Of a stretch of 64,000 nucleotides of DNA, positions 1 to 9,092 are shown one piece after another. The stretch is from the NCBI RefSeq assembly GCF_003601925.1, contig NZ_QZWH01000005.1, positions 27,316-91,315 of the forward strand. Direction: 5' to 3'. The number at the start of each line of letters is the position of its first letter. The first letter of the stretch is position 1. Position numbers and translations under genes: made by a program. The DNA is from Buttiauxella izardii. GTDB lineage: Bacteria; Pseudomonadota; Gammaproteobacteria; Enterobacterales; Enterobacteriaceae. The notes under the pieces were generated by a model. That model worked only from the letters and a program-made list of their open reading frames with translations, made no database searches and was not told the origin of the DNA.

Positions 1-446
1 AAGGTTGCGACTGCAGAATTATAGTTAGGACGGCACCATTTTCCGAATACATTTGGTAGTCGGTAAATATAAACTTTTGCCCCCGTCAACGTAGCATAAT
101 CTCTAACTGCTTTTTCGGCAGCAGCTTTGCTTTTCCCATAATGGTTATCAGTTGCAGCCTGAATTGACGAAGTAATCAACAGCGGAGTCTTACTACCTTT
201 CTCGGTGAGTTTTGCAACAATATATTCTGTAAGATTTGTATTTCCCTCATAGAATTCAACATCATTTTGCGGACGGTTCACTCCAGCTAAATGATAAACA
301 AAGTCAGCTTCGAAGAGAGCATTATCTAAATCATCTTGTGAATTTTCACGGTCTAAACAAATGACACTTGCATGGCCATTTTCTCGCAAATGAATTTGTA
401 AATTTTTCCCAATGAAGCCATTTGCGCCAGTGACAACAATCTTCAT
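1..446 (-). CDS. fnlB: UDP-sugar C-4 reductase FnlB/CapF-like (partial, runs off the left edge)
   Basis: Only the first 148 residues are visible; the gene continues beyond base 1. The N-terminus has a Rossmann nucleotide-binding motif TGANGFIGK (residues 6-14) and a short-chain dehydrogenase YGKSK motif (Tyr103, Lys107). In the FnlABC/CapEFG/WbjBCD pathway this enzyme reduces the 4-keto intermediate made by FnlA on the way to UDP-L-FucNAc. The ATG at 446 sits one base after the fnlA stop codon, so the two are co-transcribed and probably translationally coupled. The fnlB call rests on this fold plus the adjacent fnlA; another extended SDR of the O-antigen locus is possible. Confidence 0.75.
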   Translation of the reverse strand, partial: MKIVVTGANGFIGKNLQIHLRENGHASVICLDRENSQDDLDNALFEADFVYHLAGVNRPQNDVEFYEGNTNLTEYIVAKLTEKGSKTPLLITSSIQAATDNHYGKSKAAAEKAVRDYATLTGAKVYIYRLPNVFGKWCRPNYNSAVAT

Positions 447-447
447 A

Positions 448-1482
448 TTACTCATCCAGTTGATAGTTTTTATTCTCGCGAATAAAACGAATGAACGTAA
501 GCTTTAATAAAAGTTTTTTCATACCTTCTACATCTAATCGTTCTGTATTATGAGAGTTATAATCAACAACCTCAGCAATACGTTGATCACCCTCTTCTAC
601 ATATTTTCCGTAGTTCAGATCACGTAAGTCTGGTGGTATACGGAAGTAGTCACCCATATCTTCAGCAGCAATCATTTCTTCACGGCTCAAAAGTGCTTCG
701 TACAACTTTTCACCATGACGTGTACCGATAATATTGATTGGATGTTCTGGTACTTCAAGCAATTCTCTAAGCGCAATAGCTAAGGCTTCAATCGTTGCTG
801 CAGGGGCTTTTTGAACAAAGATATCCCCATTATTGCCATGTTCGAAGGCATATAATACTAAATCAACAGCATCTTCGAGCGTCATCATAAAGCGTGTCAT
901 GTTCGGATCGGTGATGGTTAGTGCTTTATCTTCTTTAATCAGGTCCACAAACAGTGGTATAACAGAACCACGGGAAGCCATCACATTACCATAACGGGTG
1001 CCGCAAATTACCGTTTTGTTTTTATCAACATTACGGGACTTGGCCACCAGGACTTTTTCCATCATTGCTTTCGAAATACCCATCGCGTTGATTGGGTATA
1101 CAGCTTTGTCGGTACTCAAGCAGACTACGCGTTTTACTTCATTAGTAATAGCTGCTTCCAGAACATTTTCCGTACCCAGAACGTTAGTTTTTACTGCTTC
1201 CATCGGGTGGAATTCACAAGAAGGAACCTGTTTCAGTGCTGCTGCATGGTAAATATAATCAACACCCCGAGATGCATTTAGAATAGCTTGATAATCTCTC
1301 ACATCTCCAATATAAAATTTTAGCTTAGAGTTATTATAGCGCTTGCGCATATCATCTTGTTTTTTCTCATCTCGACTAAAAATTCTAATTTCAGTAATAT
1401 CAGTATCAAGGAAACGCTTCAAAACTGCATTACCAAAAGAACCGGTACCACCGGTGATAAGTAACGTTTTATCTTTAAACAT
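448..1482 (-). CDS. fnlA: UDP-GlcNAc 4,6-dehydratase/5-epimerase, L-FucNAc biosynthesis
   Basis: This 344-aa extended SDR matches the FnlA/WbjB/CapE family in length and motifs. The glycine-rich NADP site ITGGTGSFGNAV lies at residues 9-20. The active site has Asp126 and a Met-x-x-x-Lys (Met134, Lys138) instead of the usual Tyr-x-x-x-Lys, which is characteristic of the inverting dehydratases FlaA1/PseB and CapE/FnlA. The family dehydrates and epimerises UDP-GlcNAc as the first committed step to UDP-L-FucNAc, in the cytoplasm. It lies in the O-antigen operon immediately before fnlB. PseB-like activity is the main alternative, but no pseudaminic acid genes are seen nearby. Confidence 0.88.
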   Translation of the reverse strand: MFKDKTLLITGGTGSFGNAVLKRFLDTDITEIRIFSRDEKKQDDMRKRYNNSKLKFYIGDVRDYQAILNASRGVDYIYHAAALKQVPSCEFHPMEAVKTNVLGTENVLEAAITNEVKRVVCLSTDKAVYPINAMGISKAMMEKVLVAKSRNVDKNKTVICGTRYGNVMASRGSVIPLFVDLIKEDKALTITDPNMTRFMMTLEDAVDLVLYAFEHGNNGDIFVQKAPAATIEALAIALRELLEVPEHPINIIGTRHGEKLYEALLSREEMIAAEDMGDYFRIPPDLRDLNYGKYVEEGDQRIAEVVDYNSHNTERLDVEGMKKLLLKLTFIRFIRENKNYQLDE

Positions 1483-1511
1483 AATTGTCTCACCAAAAAA
1501 TTATTTATTAA

Positions 1512-2690
1512 CTATAATACAACGCATGTAGCACTCTGATTCAGTTTGCCATCTGAGCGTAAATTTTTATTGAGCATCATAAATAGATATGAAGTAAACA
1601 TGTATCCATTTGGACCAAAGGCAAGGCCTTTAATATTAAATAGCACTCCAACCAAAAACCATACTAATGCTAATTTACTTTTTCCAAATGCAGCTAGTGA
1701 TAGAAATGCCAGAAATAACATAAATAGTATAATATATACCACGCCGCCATAATTGAATAATATCACCCACCCCATATCTGAGAACACAGCTAAATTTGGA
1801 ATTGCTGAAGATATATTTTGCTGGAAACCAAAAAGTATTGAATATACATCCAGAGAATGTAAACTAATCACATGCTGTGCTATAAGTCCACTAATTGTTC
1901 GCATACCGCCGCTATTAACGAACTCAGCATAGAACCTTGGGAAAAGTACCGCTCCTAAGGCATAGATTACAGTTCCTGTAATCAAAACTGCAAAAATCTT
2001 GAACGTCAACTTAATATTTGAAAACGTTAGCGCAAATAATATTGCCACAACAGCCATATTAGAATTAATTATTTGTGTTAAACATACTAAGATCAGCAAT
2101 AAATATTTTTTTTGTATAACAAAAAACGACATAAAAACCATAAGAAAAGGTGTCATGAAATTAATTTCACCTGATAACCCAAAGCCTCTTACTGATTCAT
2201 TCTGTGCCCACAGATTTACTGAGTCCCCCATGCCAAATATATTATACAAAAATATTTTTGCATTAATATTAAAATACATAATAAAAAATATTAATATCTG
2301 CAGCCAAAATGATAATATCATTATACTTTCTAACTTTGATTTTTCTTTATTTAGTAATTTGGATAGCGCTAGAGCTGGCAAAAACGACAGAACGAAGATC
2401 ATAATAATTCTAAATGAAAATGAACTTTGCACTGATAGATTATCTTGGTAGCAATCAAATAGAATACTAACTATTAGAATAACAGCCAGTACTCCCCATG
2501 ACATTGTACTTGCATCTAATTTAATCTTAAATTGTTTGAGATTAACTAAACTACTTAGCAAAATATAAAAACCATATAATGCTGGAATCAATGCTAAGTA
2601 TACATATGGACTGAGTAATGACAGTCTAAAAAAAACCACAAAGAAAATTAAAAAACTTACTACTTTGTTTATAAGGGTTAGTTTAATCAT
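1512..2690 (-). CDS. wzy: Probable O-antigen polymerase Wzy
   Basis: A 392-aa, strongly hydrophobic, Phe/Leu/Ile-rich protein with about ten or more membrane-spanning stretches along its whole length and a longer polar stretch in the middle (about residues 255-290). That pattern and its place beside wzx and a glycosyltransferase fit Wzy, the inner-membrane enzyme that polymerises undecaprenyl-linked O units on the periplasmic face. Wzy proteins share little sequence, so the call rests on topology, size and context. The DNA is very AT-rich, as is usual for horizontally exchanged O-antigen genes. It lies 32 bases after the glycosyltransferase and about 30 bases before fnlA. Confidence 0.7.
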   Translation of the reverse strand: MIKLTLINKVVSFLIFFVVFFRLSLLSPYVYLALIPALYGFYILLSSLVNLKQFKIKLDASTMSWGVLAVILIVSILFDCYQDNLSVQSSFSFRIIMIFVLSFLPALALSKLLNKEKSKLESIMILSFWLQILIFFIMYFNINAKIFLYNIFGMGDSVNLWAQNESVRGFGLSGEINFMTPFLMVFMSFFVIQKKYLLLILVCLTQIINSNMAVVAILFALTFSNIKLTFKIFAVLITGTVIYALGAVLFPRFYAEFVNSGGMRTISGLIAQHVISLHSLDVYSILFGFQQNISSAIPNLAVFSDMGWVILFNYGGVVYIILFMLFLAFLSLAAFGKSKLALVWFLVGVLFNIKGLAFGPNGYMFTSYLFMMLNKNLRSDGKLNQSATCVVL

Positions 2691-2722
2691 ATTATTACTT
2701 AAATGTAGATTGCGTTAAATAT

Positions 2723-3709
2723 CTATAAATACCAATTCTTTAACAATTGTTTTCTATCAATAGTTTCACGTTCCTGACATCCTTTCAAATATGAGCATAA
2801 TAATATATATCGATAAAGAAGAGGTATGTAGAATATTTTATTCCTGTCATTTTTTATAAGAAGCTTAGCAATCCTAAGAGCAAGATATTCAGATAATACC
2901 TTCTTTATGATTTTACTAAAAATGGATTTGCTCTTAATAAAAATATTTTCAATGGCATTTATTTTTTTATTACTGGCAAACAGTTCTGGGCATTCTATCG
3001 ATAAAGCTAACATACCATCACGAGCCGTAGATCTAATTTTATTGGAGTACTTTATAATATCACCACCATGTTCGTGATGAAGTATCATTTGTTTTGACAT
3101 TATAATATTGACACCACTATTCATCAACTGCCATGGAAACTCATGGTCTTCACAGCCATATCCGAGGAAATTTTCGTTATATAAAATTTGTGTCCGTTCT
3201 AAAATGTCTCTTGAGATCAAGCAATTCATCGATACAAAAGTCCATTCATTTAAGATAAGCATTTCATCATCTGAATATTTTGGATGCCTAGAATCTCTGT
3301 ACCTGTAGTAATTACTATTATTAACTAACTCTTTTACAAATCTAACTTCACCACAATATACAGTATTTTCTTTGTAATTATTAACTATGTGCACAACATC
3401 ATTTAAAAAGTCCTCTCCAGGGATACAATCATCATCAAGAAATATAAGATATTGCCCTGATGATTTTTTTATCCCTAGATTTCTTTTTGCAGCAACAATA
3501 TTTTCGGTGTGTAAATGCCTAATAGTTAATGAATTCAATTCATTAATTGCATCATCAATAATTTTTTCTATTTCAATACCACTATGGCTATCACACAATA
3601 TTACTTCTAATTTAATATCATTAAGTGCTGCCTGTTTATTTAACTCGTTTAATATAAGTGACAATTCTATCACTCTTTTCCATACTGGTATGACAACTGA
3701 CAGTAACAT
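2723..3709 (-). CDS. GT2-family glycosyltransferase of the O-antigen locus
   Basis: A GT-A fold transferase that begins SVVIPVWKR and carries a D-x-D-type metal/nucleotide-sugar motif, LDDD (about residues 92-94). A later GCEDHEF motif (about residues 190-197) resembles the C-terminal galactosyltransferase-like domain seen in chondroitin-synthase-type GT2 enzymes. It should add one sugar of the O unit on the cytoplasmic face; donor and linkage cannot be read from sequence. An in-frame GTG at 3724 would extend it by five residues into the end of wzx; I chose the ATG at 3709 because GT2 proteins usually start at this point and the ATG follows the wzx stop by one base. Confidence 0.75.
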   Translation of the reverse strand: MLLSVVIPVWKRVIELSLILNELNKQAALNDIKLEVILCDSHSGIEIEKIIDDAINELNSLTIRHLHTENIVAAKRNLGIKKSSGQYLIFLDDDCIPGEDFLNDVVHIVNNYKENTVYCGEVRFVKELVNNSNYYRYRDSRHPKYSDDEMLILNEWTFVSMNCLISRDILERTQILYNENFLGYGCEDHEFPWQLMNSGVNIIMSKQMILHHEHGGDIIKYSNKIRSTARDGMLALSIECPELFASNKKINAIENIFIKSKSIFSKIIKKVLSEYLALRIAKLLIKNDRNKIFYIPLLYRYILLCSYLKGCQERETIDRKQLLKNWYL

Positions 3710-3710
3710 G

Positions 3711-4958
3711 TTATTTTTTCTCACTTCGTGTATTTCTTAAAGATATAAGATATAAAGACATTCCAAGTGCCACTATAATTTCCGCGGCAAAAAGACTCCA
3801 TATTGCGCCAATTACGTCAAAATACTTACTTAAGGGATAGATTAGTAAGAGGCATCCAATCCCACCAGAACAAATAATTCTGAAATAAATATTATTTTTC
3901 CCTTGAGGGACAAGTATCAATAACCCTACAATAGAATTAAATACGATTAACACAGGCAATAATGTCATTAATCTTAAAGCATCTTTAATCTCAGCACCTT
4001 TATTACCAAAAATTATTTCTGCAAATACATCTGGATATAACACAATTGGAATTGATATTACTACAAAAAAAGACACCAGCCATTTTAACAGACTAATTGA
4101 TTGTTGCCTTGCTCTTCTAGGATCGCTCTGATTAAGAATGTTAATCTTTGGATAAAACGCCTGTATAATCGGCGCTATCAGCCCTGCCAAAGCCTGCTTT
4201 ACCATATTAGCTGAGTTGAATATTCCAACAGCAGTATTACCGGCAACAATACCTAGAATAATTGGGGTCAGCATTGTATATGTACTTGTAGCCAGAGTTG
4301 AAAAAAAGAAATACGCCCCATCTTTTAAAACCCCAATGACATCTTTTCTAGTTGGTATATAGACACATACTAATTTATCGGCGACTAACCACCCCATAGC
4401 AGATATAGAATATATCACATATGGTAAAATAAGAATAAACGCAATCTCAATAATATCATTTCTATTTAAAATAAAAACATAACCATATATAAATGAAATG
4501 GCTATTCCGCGAGATACTAAAGAATTAATTGCCATTAACTTCATCATTTCTAATCCCTGGAGTAACCAGTTAGGATTGAATATGTTAAAAAAGACAGCAA
4601 TTAATGATATATATAATAAATTTCTAATATCATATAATGACGGTATTAACAGAAAACACATTACTATCAACATAACTGGAATAAATAGCCATAATCTTGC
4701 AACGATTATTTTAGCCAAACTTTTAGAAATGTATTCTTTGTCACCCCGATTAATCGCGACTAACCTTGTAGCACTATACCCAAAACCATATTCCACAATC
4801 AGGAATAGCATCTGCATGATAACAATCGATAAACTTACCTTCCCAAATGACTCAACACCTAAAATGCGAATTAATAATGGATAAATCATTAAAGGAAGCA
4901 AATAATTTACACCTTGGCTTATTGCAAGGTAAATAATGTTTTTTTTCGTACTATTCAA
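3711..4958 (-). CDS. wzx: O-antigen flippase Wzx
   Basis: A 415-aa multi-spanning membrane protein (about twelve hydrophobic segments) opening with a MNSTKKNIIYLAISQG N-terminus followed by YLLPLMIYPLLIRILG, typical of the polysaccharide transporter (PST/MATE-like) family. It would flip undecaprenyl-pyrophosphate-linked O units across the inner membrane. It is the first gene after the JUMPstart/ops leader, about 100 bases downstream of the ops core, so it heads the O-antigen transcript. The DNA is AT-rich like the following genes. A different PST-family exporter is unlikely because wzy and transferase genes follow. Confidence 0.85.
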   Translation of the reverse strand: MNSTKKNIIYLAISQGVNYLLPLMIYPLLIRILGVESFGKVSLSIVIMQMLFLIVEYGFGYSATRLVAINRGDKEYISKSLAKIIVARLWLFIPVMLIVMCFLLIPSLYDIRNLLYISLIAVFFNIFNPNWLLQGLEMMKLMAINSLVSRGIAISFIYGYVFILNRNDIIEIAFILILPYVIYSISAMGWLVADKLVCVYIPTRKDVIGVLKDGAYFFFSTLATSTYTMLTPIILGIVAGNTAVGIFNSANMVKQALAGLIAPIIQAFYPKINILNQSDPRRARQQSISLLKWLVSFFVVISIPIVLYPDVFAEIIFGNKGAEIKDALRLMTLLPVLIVFNSIVGLLILVPQGKNNIYFRIICSGGIGCLLLIYPLSKYFDVIGAIWSLFAAEIIVALGMSLYLISLRNTRSEKK

Positions 4959-5056
4959 AGATCATCACCATAAGAAAATAAATAGTTTGCTTTTTTGTTT
5001 ACTTTATATTGCTTTGCCTAAAAATTTTGCTTTTTTAATTTGTTACTTACTTCGAG

Positions 5057-5095
5057 CACGCTACCGCCCCTGGCTCAACAGCTACCAGTCTACTG
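5057..5095 (-). promoter_or_regulatory. JUMPstart element with ops core, O-antigen operon leader
   Basis: Read on the minus strand, these 39 bases match the enterobacterial JUMPstart consensus at all but about four positions and end with the ops core GGCGGTAGCGTG (5057-5068). The ops element pauses RNA polymerase and recruits RfaH, which suppresses Rho-dependent termination in long surface-polysaccharide operons. It lies 99 bases upstream of wzx. Together with the copy at 29786 it places both polysaccharide operons of this window under RfaH. Confidence 0.95.
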
Positions 5096-5246
5096 TATAT
5101 TTATCCCTCTCGGCATTTACCGTACTAGGGCACCAAAAATTTCATCCTGAGTAAGACAATTCAGCAGTATGATTTTTGTATTCAAGTATCAAAAAAACAC
5201 TATCACACTGAATTTTATACACTATATTTCTAATATATAAAGCAAG

Positions 5247-5298
5247 ACGGTGGCCCGCGACTCAGAATCAAGAACCATTCAGAGCACTACGCCACCGT
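5247..5298 (-). terminator. Inverted repeat downstream of galF, possible terminator
   Basis: ACGGTGGC (5247-5254) and GCCACCGT (5291-5298) are perfect 8-base arms separated by 36 bases, lying just after the galF stop. On the minus strand the second arm is followed by a short T-rich run. The long loop makes this an imperfect terminator; it could instead be a recombination or structural site between galF and the O-antigen operon. Confidence 0.3.
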
Positions 5299-5344
5299 TT
5301 GACCCTTCACCATACTTAGGGCATAACAGCTCATATTCTACAAG

Positions 5345-6238
5345 TTAGCCCAGCAACTTCTGAATACTATCCCTGAACTTCTGCCCTTCTTTATGGTTAC
5401 GCAGCCCATACTGCACAAATGCCTGCATGTAACCCATTTTCTTGCCGCAGTCGTAACTTTCACCTGTCATCAATGCCGCTTCAACTGCCTGCTTTTTGTT
5501 TAGCGCAGCAATAGCATCAGTCAACTGAATACGGCCCCAGGCACCCGGCTCGGTTTTTTCTAATTCAGGCCAGATATCAGCAGACAACACATAACGCCCC
5601 ACCGCAGCTACGTCAGAATCCAGTATCTGTGGTTGATCTGGTTTTTCCACGAAATCAACAATGCGACCAATCTGTCCATCGTTTTGCAATGGTTCTTCCG
5701 TGGTGATAACCGAATAGTCAGAAAGGTCTTCGTTTGGCATGCGTTTAGCCAAAACCTGGCTGCGCCCGGTCTCTCTGAAACGCTCAACAATGGCGGCTAA
5801 ATTATAGCGCAATGGGTCGGCGCTGGCGCCATCAAGGATAACGTCAGGTAATACCACCACAAACGGATTATCGCCAACAACTGGACGAGCGCACAAAATG
5901 GAGTGACCCAAGCCTAACGGCTGAGCCTGACGCACGTTCATAATCGTCACGCCTGGAGGGCAGATAGACTGGACTTCAGCAAGCAACTGGCGCTTTACGC
6001 GCTGCTCAAGAAGAGCTTCCAGCTCATAAGATGTGTCGAAGTGGTTCTCTACCGCATTCTTCGATGAATGCGTCACCAGCACGATTTCTTTGATACCCGC
6101 TGCAACAATTTCGTCAACGATGTATTGGATCATCGGCTTATCGACGATGGGCAGCATCTCTTTAGGGATAGCTTTCGTTGCTGGCAACATGTGCATACCC
6201 AAACCGGCAACCGGGATCACTGCTTTCAAATTAATCAT
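5345..6238 (-). CDS. galF: GalF, UTP-glucose-1-phosphate uridylyltransferase-like protein
   Basis: A 297-aa nucleotidyltransferase of the GalU/GalF family. It has the N-terminal signature [20 protein letters not shown]; GalU-type enzymes carry GTR where this protein has GMH, a hallmark of GalF. EKP and a C-terminal CGKK follow. GalF is regarded as a modulator of GalU and UDP-glucose supply with weak activity of its own. It marks the boundary between the colanic acid and O-antigen clusters. An upstream in-frame GTG at 6250 gives a four-residue extension, but that GTG lies inside the Shine-Dalgarno GAGGTGG, so the ATG at 6238, which gives the usual 297 aa, is preferred. Confidence 0.95.
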   Translation of the reverse strand: MINLKAVIPVAGLGMHMLPATKAIPKEMLPIVDKPMIQYIVDEIVAAGIKEIVLVTHSSKNAVENHFDTSYELEALLEQRVKRQLLAEVQSICPPGVTIMNVRQAQPLGLGHSILCARPVVGDNPFVVVLPDVILDGASADPLRYNLAAIVERFRETGRSQVLAKRMPNEDLSDYSVITTEEPLQNDGQIGRIVDFVEKPDQPQILDSDVAAVGRYVLSADIWPELEKTEPGAWGRIQLTDAIAALNKKQAVEAALMTGESYDCGKKMGYMQAFVQYGLRNHKEGQKFRDSIQKLLG

Positions 6239-6375
6239 ATTTAGACCCACCTCGAAATGGTTGGAGGATTATAAACTTTTCGTGCTGTGATGCCAGCATG
6301 AATTGATCCCCTGAATTAGTACTGCATCTTAACGTTCTTAACAAATCACGCAAATCCAACTCTTTGTATTACTCC

Positions 6376-6381
6376 ATTATA
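6376..6381 (-). promoter_or_regulatory. Candidate -10 element of the galF promoter
   Basis: A perfect TATAAT on the minus strand lies about 140 bases upstream of the galF ATG, in the galF-wcaM gap. No convincing TTGACA-like -35 is seen at the ideal distance. It would give galF its own promoter, separate from the colanic acid operon. Confidence 0.4.
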
Positions 6382-6417
6382 AAGGTCGGAAAATTCGCAA
6401 AGTGATTTGACAAACTA

Positions 6418-7842
6418 TTACTTCGCGACTGGCAACGTGAAATTCAACCTCTCACTATTCACATACCGCTGGTCAACGCGGTCGATGTCCACCGAACTGT
6501 GTCCTTTCTCGTTCACCGCCCGCACATTGGCGAGCGACAGCAACGTCTCATCTTTGGCCATAAAGCGGCCGCGCACGTCTTTGCGCAGGTCAAAATTAAG
6601 CTTCAATGCAGGTCCGGCGTCAGCGTACTGCATCACATCGATGTTTCTCAGAAACAAGTGTTGCGGTTTGTTATGCAGCTCAAGGGTTGCGCGCTTCATC
6701 ACAACATTAGTGATAGCCACAAACGAGGTCGCATTGCCCGACGATATCTGTATTCCGCGGCTTTTGAACTGCATATTCGTATTATCAAGCACGATGTTAT
6801 TTAGTTTAAAATTTTGTGGAATAGATAAATATTTACCTTTGATCACACCATAACCAATTAAAAATCCGGCACTCTCTTTCATCTCGATATTATCAAGTAC
6901 GAAATTATCACAGCCATAAATAGCTACGGTGGCGTTATCAATTCCCGCCTTCTTACTGAAGGTATGGTTTATATTGCGGGCCTTTATATTACGAATAATG
7001 AAGTGTTTTCCGTTTTCAACGTGCACCAACTGGCGGCAGTTGCTGCCGGTGATATTCGCCACCACGAAGTTTTTTACCGCCTGGTCTTCCGGGTAGTCGT
7101 TGTCGTAGGTACTGCCCGCCAGGCCAATCCCGATGCCCCAGTTTATCTTGCCGTTGGTGCAATCAATGTTTTCAATGACGTGGTCGGAGATAAGCAGGTT
7201 GTGGTCGTTTATCGCCACATTCCACTCGATAGCATCGCCCTGCAAATGGCTAAAGTGCCCGTTAGTGATCTTCACGTTTTCCATGCGGTTATGGAACCCT
7301 TGCCGCAAAATGGCGTAGTTCGCATCGTGCACCGTGATGTGGTCTATCACCAGGTTGCGCATGGTGCGCTTCTCTTTACCACCAATATAAATCTGCGTGA
7401 CCGGCACAAAGCCGCTCATATCAATCCCTTTAATAGTGCAGTCCGACCCCCGCACATCAAGGGTGATATTGTTAAATCGTCCGCCCTTCTCGCCTAAAAT
7501 CTGGCAGCCGTCCTGCATCACAAAGCGCCCTTTGCCGTTGCCTTTTAAGCCACCCGCAACGTGCAGAATTTTACCTTCGGGCATAAAGATGGCGGTGTTG
7601 ATGTTGTCGCAAACTAAATCGGCGGGAACGGTCACGGTATCAGCGGCGGCGAAAGCCTGTTTGAAAGCGGCAATCCAGTCACCGCGATAGAATTTTTGAA
7701 CGCTGGCCTCGCTTTTGCCAGCAGCGGCAAATACACCGCGAGGAGAAATGAATGGCACCGCAGCCAGCACAGAGCTGGCTTTTAACAGTTTGCGGCGGGA
7801 GGAAGAAAAAGTGGCGGGAGTTGATTGAAATTTATTCGGCAT
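6418..7842 (-). CDS. wcaM: Colanic acid biosynthesis protein WcaM
   Basis: 474 aa, against about 464 in E. coli. The N-terminus has a twin-arginine motif [10 protein letters not shown] (Arg16, Arg17), a short hydrophobic stretch and a cleavage-like FAAAG, so Tat export to the periplasm is predicted; E. coli WcaM is also listed as a Tat substrate. The rest has repeated NI/VI-rich strands (for example around residues 150-390) typical of a right-handed parallel beta-helix, a fold used for binding or cleaving polysaccharide. It is the last gene of the colanic acid operon, 30 bases after wcaL. Its exact biochemical role is not established. Confidence 0.93.
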   Translation of the reverse strand: MPNKFQSTPATFSSSRRKLLKASSVLAAVPFISPRGVFAAAGKSEASVQKFYRGDWIAAFKQAFAAADTVTVPADLVCDNINTAIFMPEGKILHVAGGLKGNGKGRFVMQDGCQILGEKGGRFNNITLDVRGSDCTIKGIDMSGFVPVTQIYIGGKEKRTMRNLVIDHITVHDANYAILRQGFHNRMENVKITNGHFSHLQGDAIEWNVAINDHNLLISDHVIENIDCTNGKINWGIGIGLAGSTYDNDYPEDQAVKNFVVANITGSNCRQLVHVENGKHFIIRNIKARNINHTFSKKAGIDNATVAIYGCDNFVLDNIEMKESAGFLIGYGVIKGKYLSIPQNFKLNNIVLDNTNMQFKSRGIQISSGNATSFVAITNVVMKRATLELHNKPQHLFLRNIDVMQYADAGPALKLNFDLRKDVRGRFMAKDETLLSLANVRAVNEKGHSSVDIDRVDQRYVNSERLNFTLPVAK

Positions 7843-7871
7843 ACGTCCTCGTGATAGTTCACTCGGTGGGT

Positions 7872-9092
7872 TTACAGCGTATGTAGCTGACGAGCTAATT
7901 CTTGGTAGATAATTTTCTGGTTGAACTCCGTCTCAATTTTTTCGCGCGCCAAGTTCAGCATTGGCTTCAATTCACTGGCGTCGATGTTGCCGAACGCCTG
8001 TAAGCAATCTGCGAGGGCTGCCGCATCTTTCTCCGGCACCAGCCAGCCTGAACGCCCGGCATCAATCAGTTCAGGAATACCGCTATGAACGGTAGAAATC
8101 ACCGGAATGCCGACCGCCATCGCTTCCATCAACGCCACAGGAATCCCTTCCATATCGCCATCTTCGCCGGTAATAGAAGGCAGCAGGAACACATCGGCGT
8201 CATCCAGCATCGCTTTCACTTCGTGGTTGGGTTTAAAGCCCGGCATAAACACCACATCGTCGAGCTGATTTTGTTCGATAAGCGTGCGCAGGCGCGTTTC
8301 CCATGGGCCGATACCAAGAATGTTGTAGCGGAACTTCACGCCGCGCTCTTTAAGCAACAGGCAGGCGTCGATAGCAACGTGCAGCCCTTTTTTCTCGGTT
8401 AACCGCGCCACTGAAATAATCTCCAGCGTTTTGGCGGGAGCCTTTACCGCGCGTTGCGAGAAGCGCTCCATGTCAACGCCCATGCGAGACACGTTGATTT
8501 TCGCCGCCGGGCAGCCCATTTTCTGCAAGCGCCCCGCCCATAACTTGCTTATGGGCAGCATTAAATCGCCGCGAGTAAAGAGCTTTTGGTATTCCGGCGT
8601 GTAGTGATTCAGAGCTTCACGGCCTGAAATATCAATGCCGTGGAACACCGTCGCAATTTTGCCCTTCAGCAAGCCAAGCTCACGCAGTTTTGCCGCTGTC
8701 ACACCCGCCGGGCCGAAGTGCGCAATAAAGACATCGGCGTGCAACGTTTGCGAGTGACGCCCACAAATTGACGACAAAATCAGATTGCGCGCTTCCTCGC
8801 CGTAGCGTTTGGCATTCAACGCCCGCCAGGTGCGTGGACGCAGGGAACCCCGCAGCGTATTCAACGCGCGCGATTGCAGTTTTGCGACCTTTCCCGCAGG
8901 TTCATCCATCAGCCAGGTGGTTTTCTGCGCCAGCCCGTACTCTTTGAACGCGGAATGCGTGTTGGTCAAATCGCCTTTCTGGATGGCAACAATCTCCACC
9001 TCGTATCCCATATCGATAAACGCGGTTATCTGATTAAGCACGAAGGTTTCGGACGCCACCGGGAATTTAAGCAGAAAGAAACCGACTTTCAT
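7872..9092 (-). CDS. wcaL: Colanic acid glycosyltransferase WcaL (GT4)
   Basis: 406 aa, the same length as E. coli WcaL. It is a GT-B glycosyltransferase: the C-terminal half has a GT4-type nucleotide-sugar site with [17 protein letters not shown] (about residues 225-241) and an E-x7-E-type stretch in [19 protein letters not shown] (about residues 322-340). It should act on the cytoplasmic face in assembly of the colanic acid repeat unit. It overlaps wcaK by four bases (ATGA), which signals translational coupling. Donor and acceptor cannot be read from sequence. Confidence 0.95.
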   Translation of the reverse strand: MKVGFFLLKFPVASETFVLNQITAFIDMGYEVEIVAIQKGDLTNTHSAFKEYGLAQKTTWLMDEPAGKVAKLQSRALNTLRGSLRPRTWRALNAKRYGEEARNLILSSICGRHSQTLHADVFIAHFGPAGVTAAKLRELGLLKGKIATVFHGIDISGREALNHYTPEYQKLFTRGDLMLPISKLWAGRLQKMGCPAAKINVSRMGVDMERFSQRAVKAPAKTLEIISVARLTEKKGLHVAIDACLLLKERGVKFRYNILGIGPWETRLRTLIEQNQLDDVVFMPGFKPNHEVKAMLDDADVFLLPSITGEDGDMEGIPVALMEAMAVGIPVISTVHSGIPELIDAGRSGWLVPEKDAAALADCLQAFGNIDASELKPMLNLAREKIETEFNQKIIYQELARQLHTL

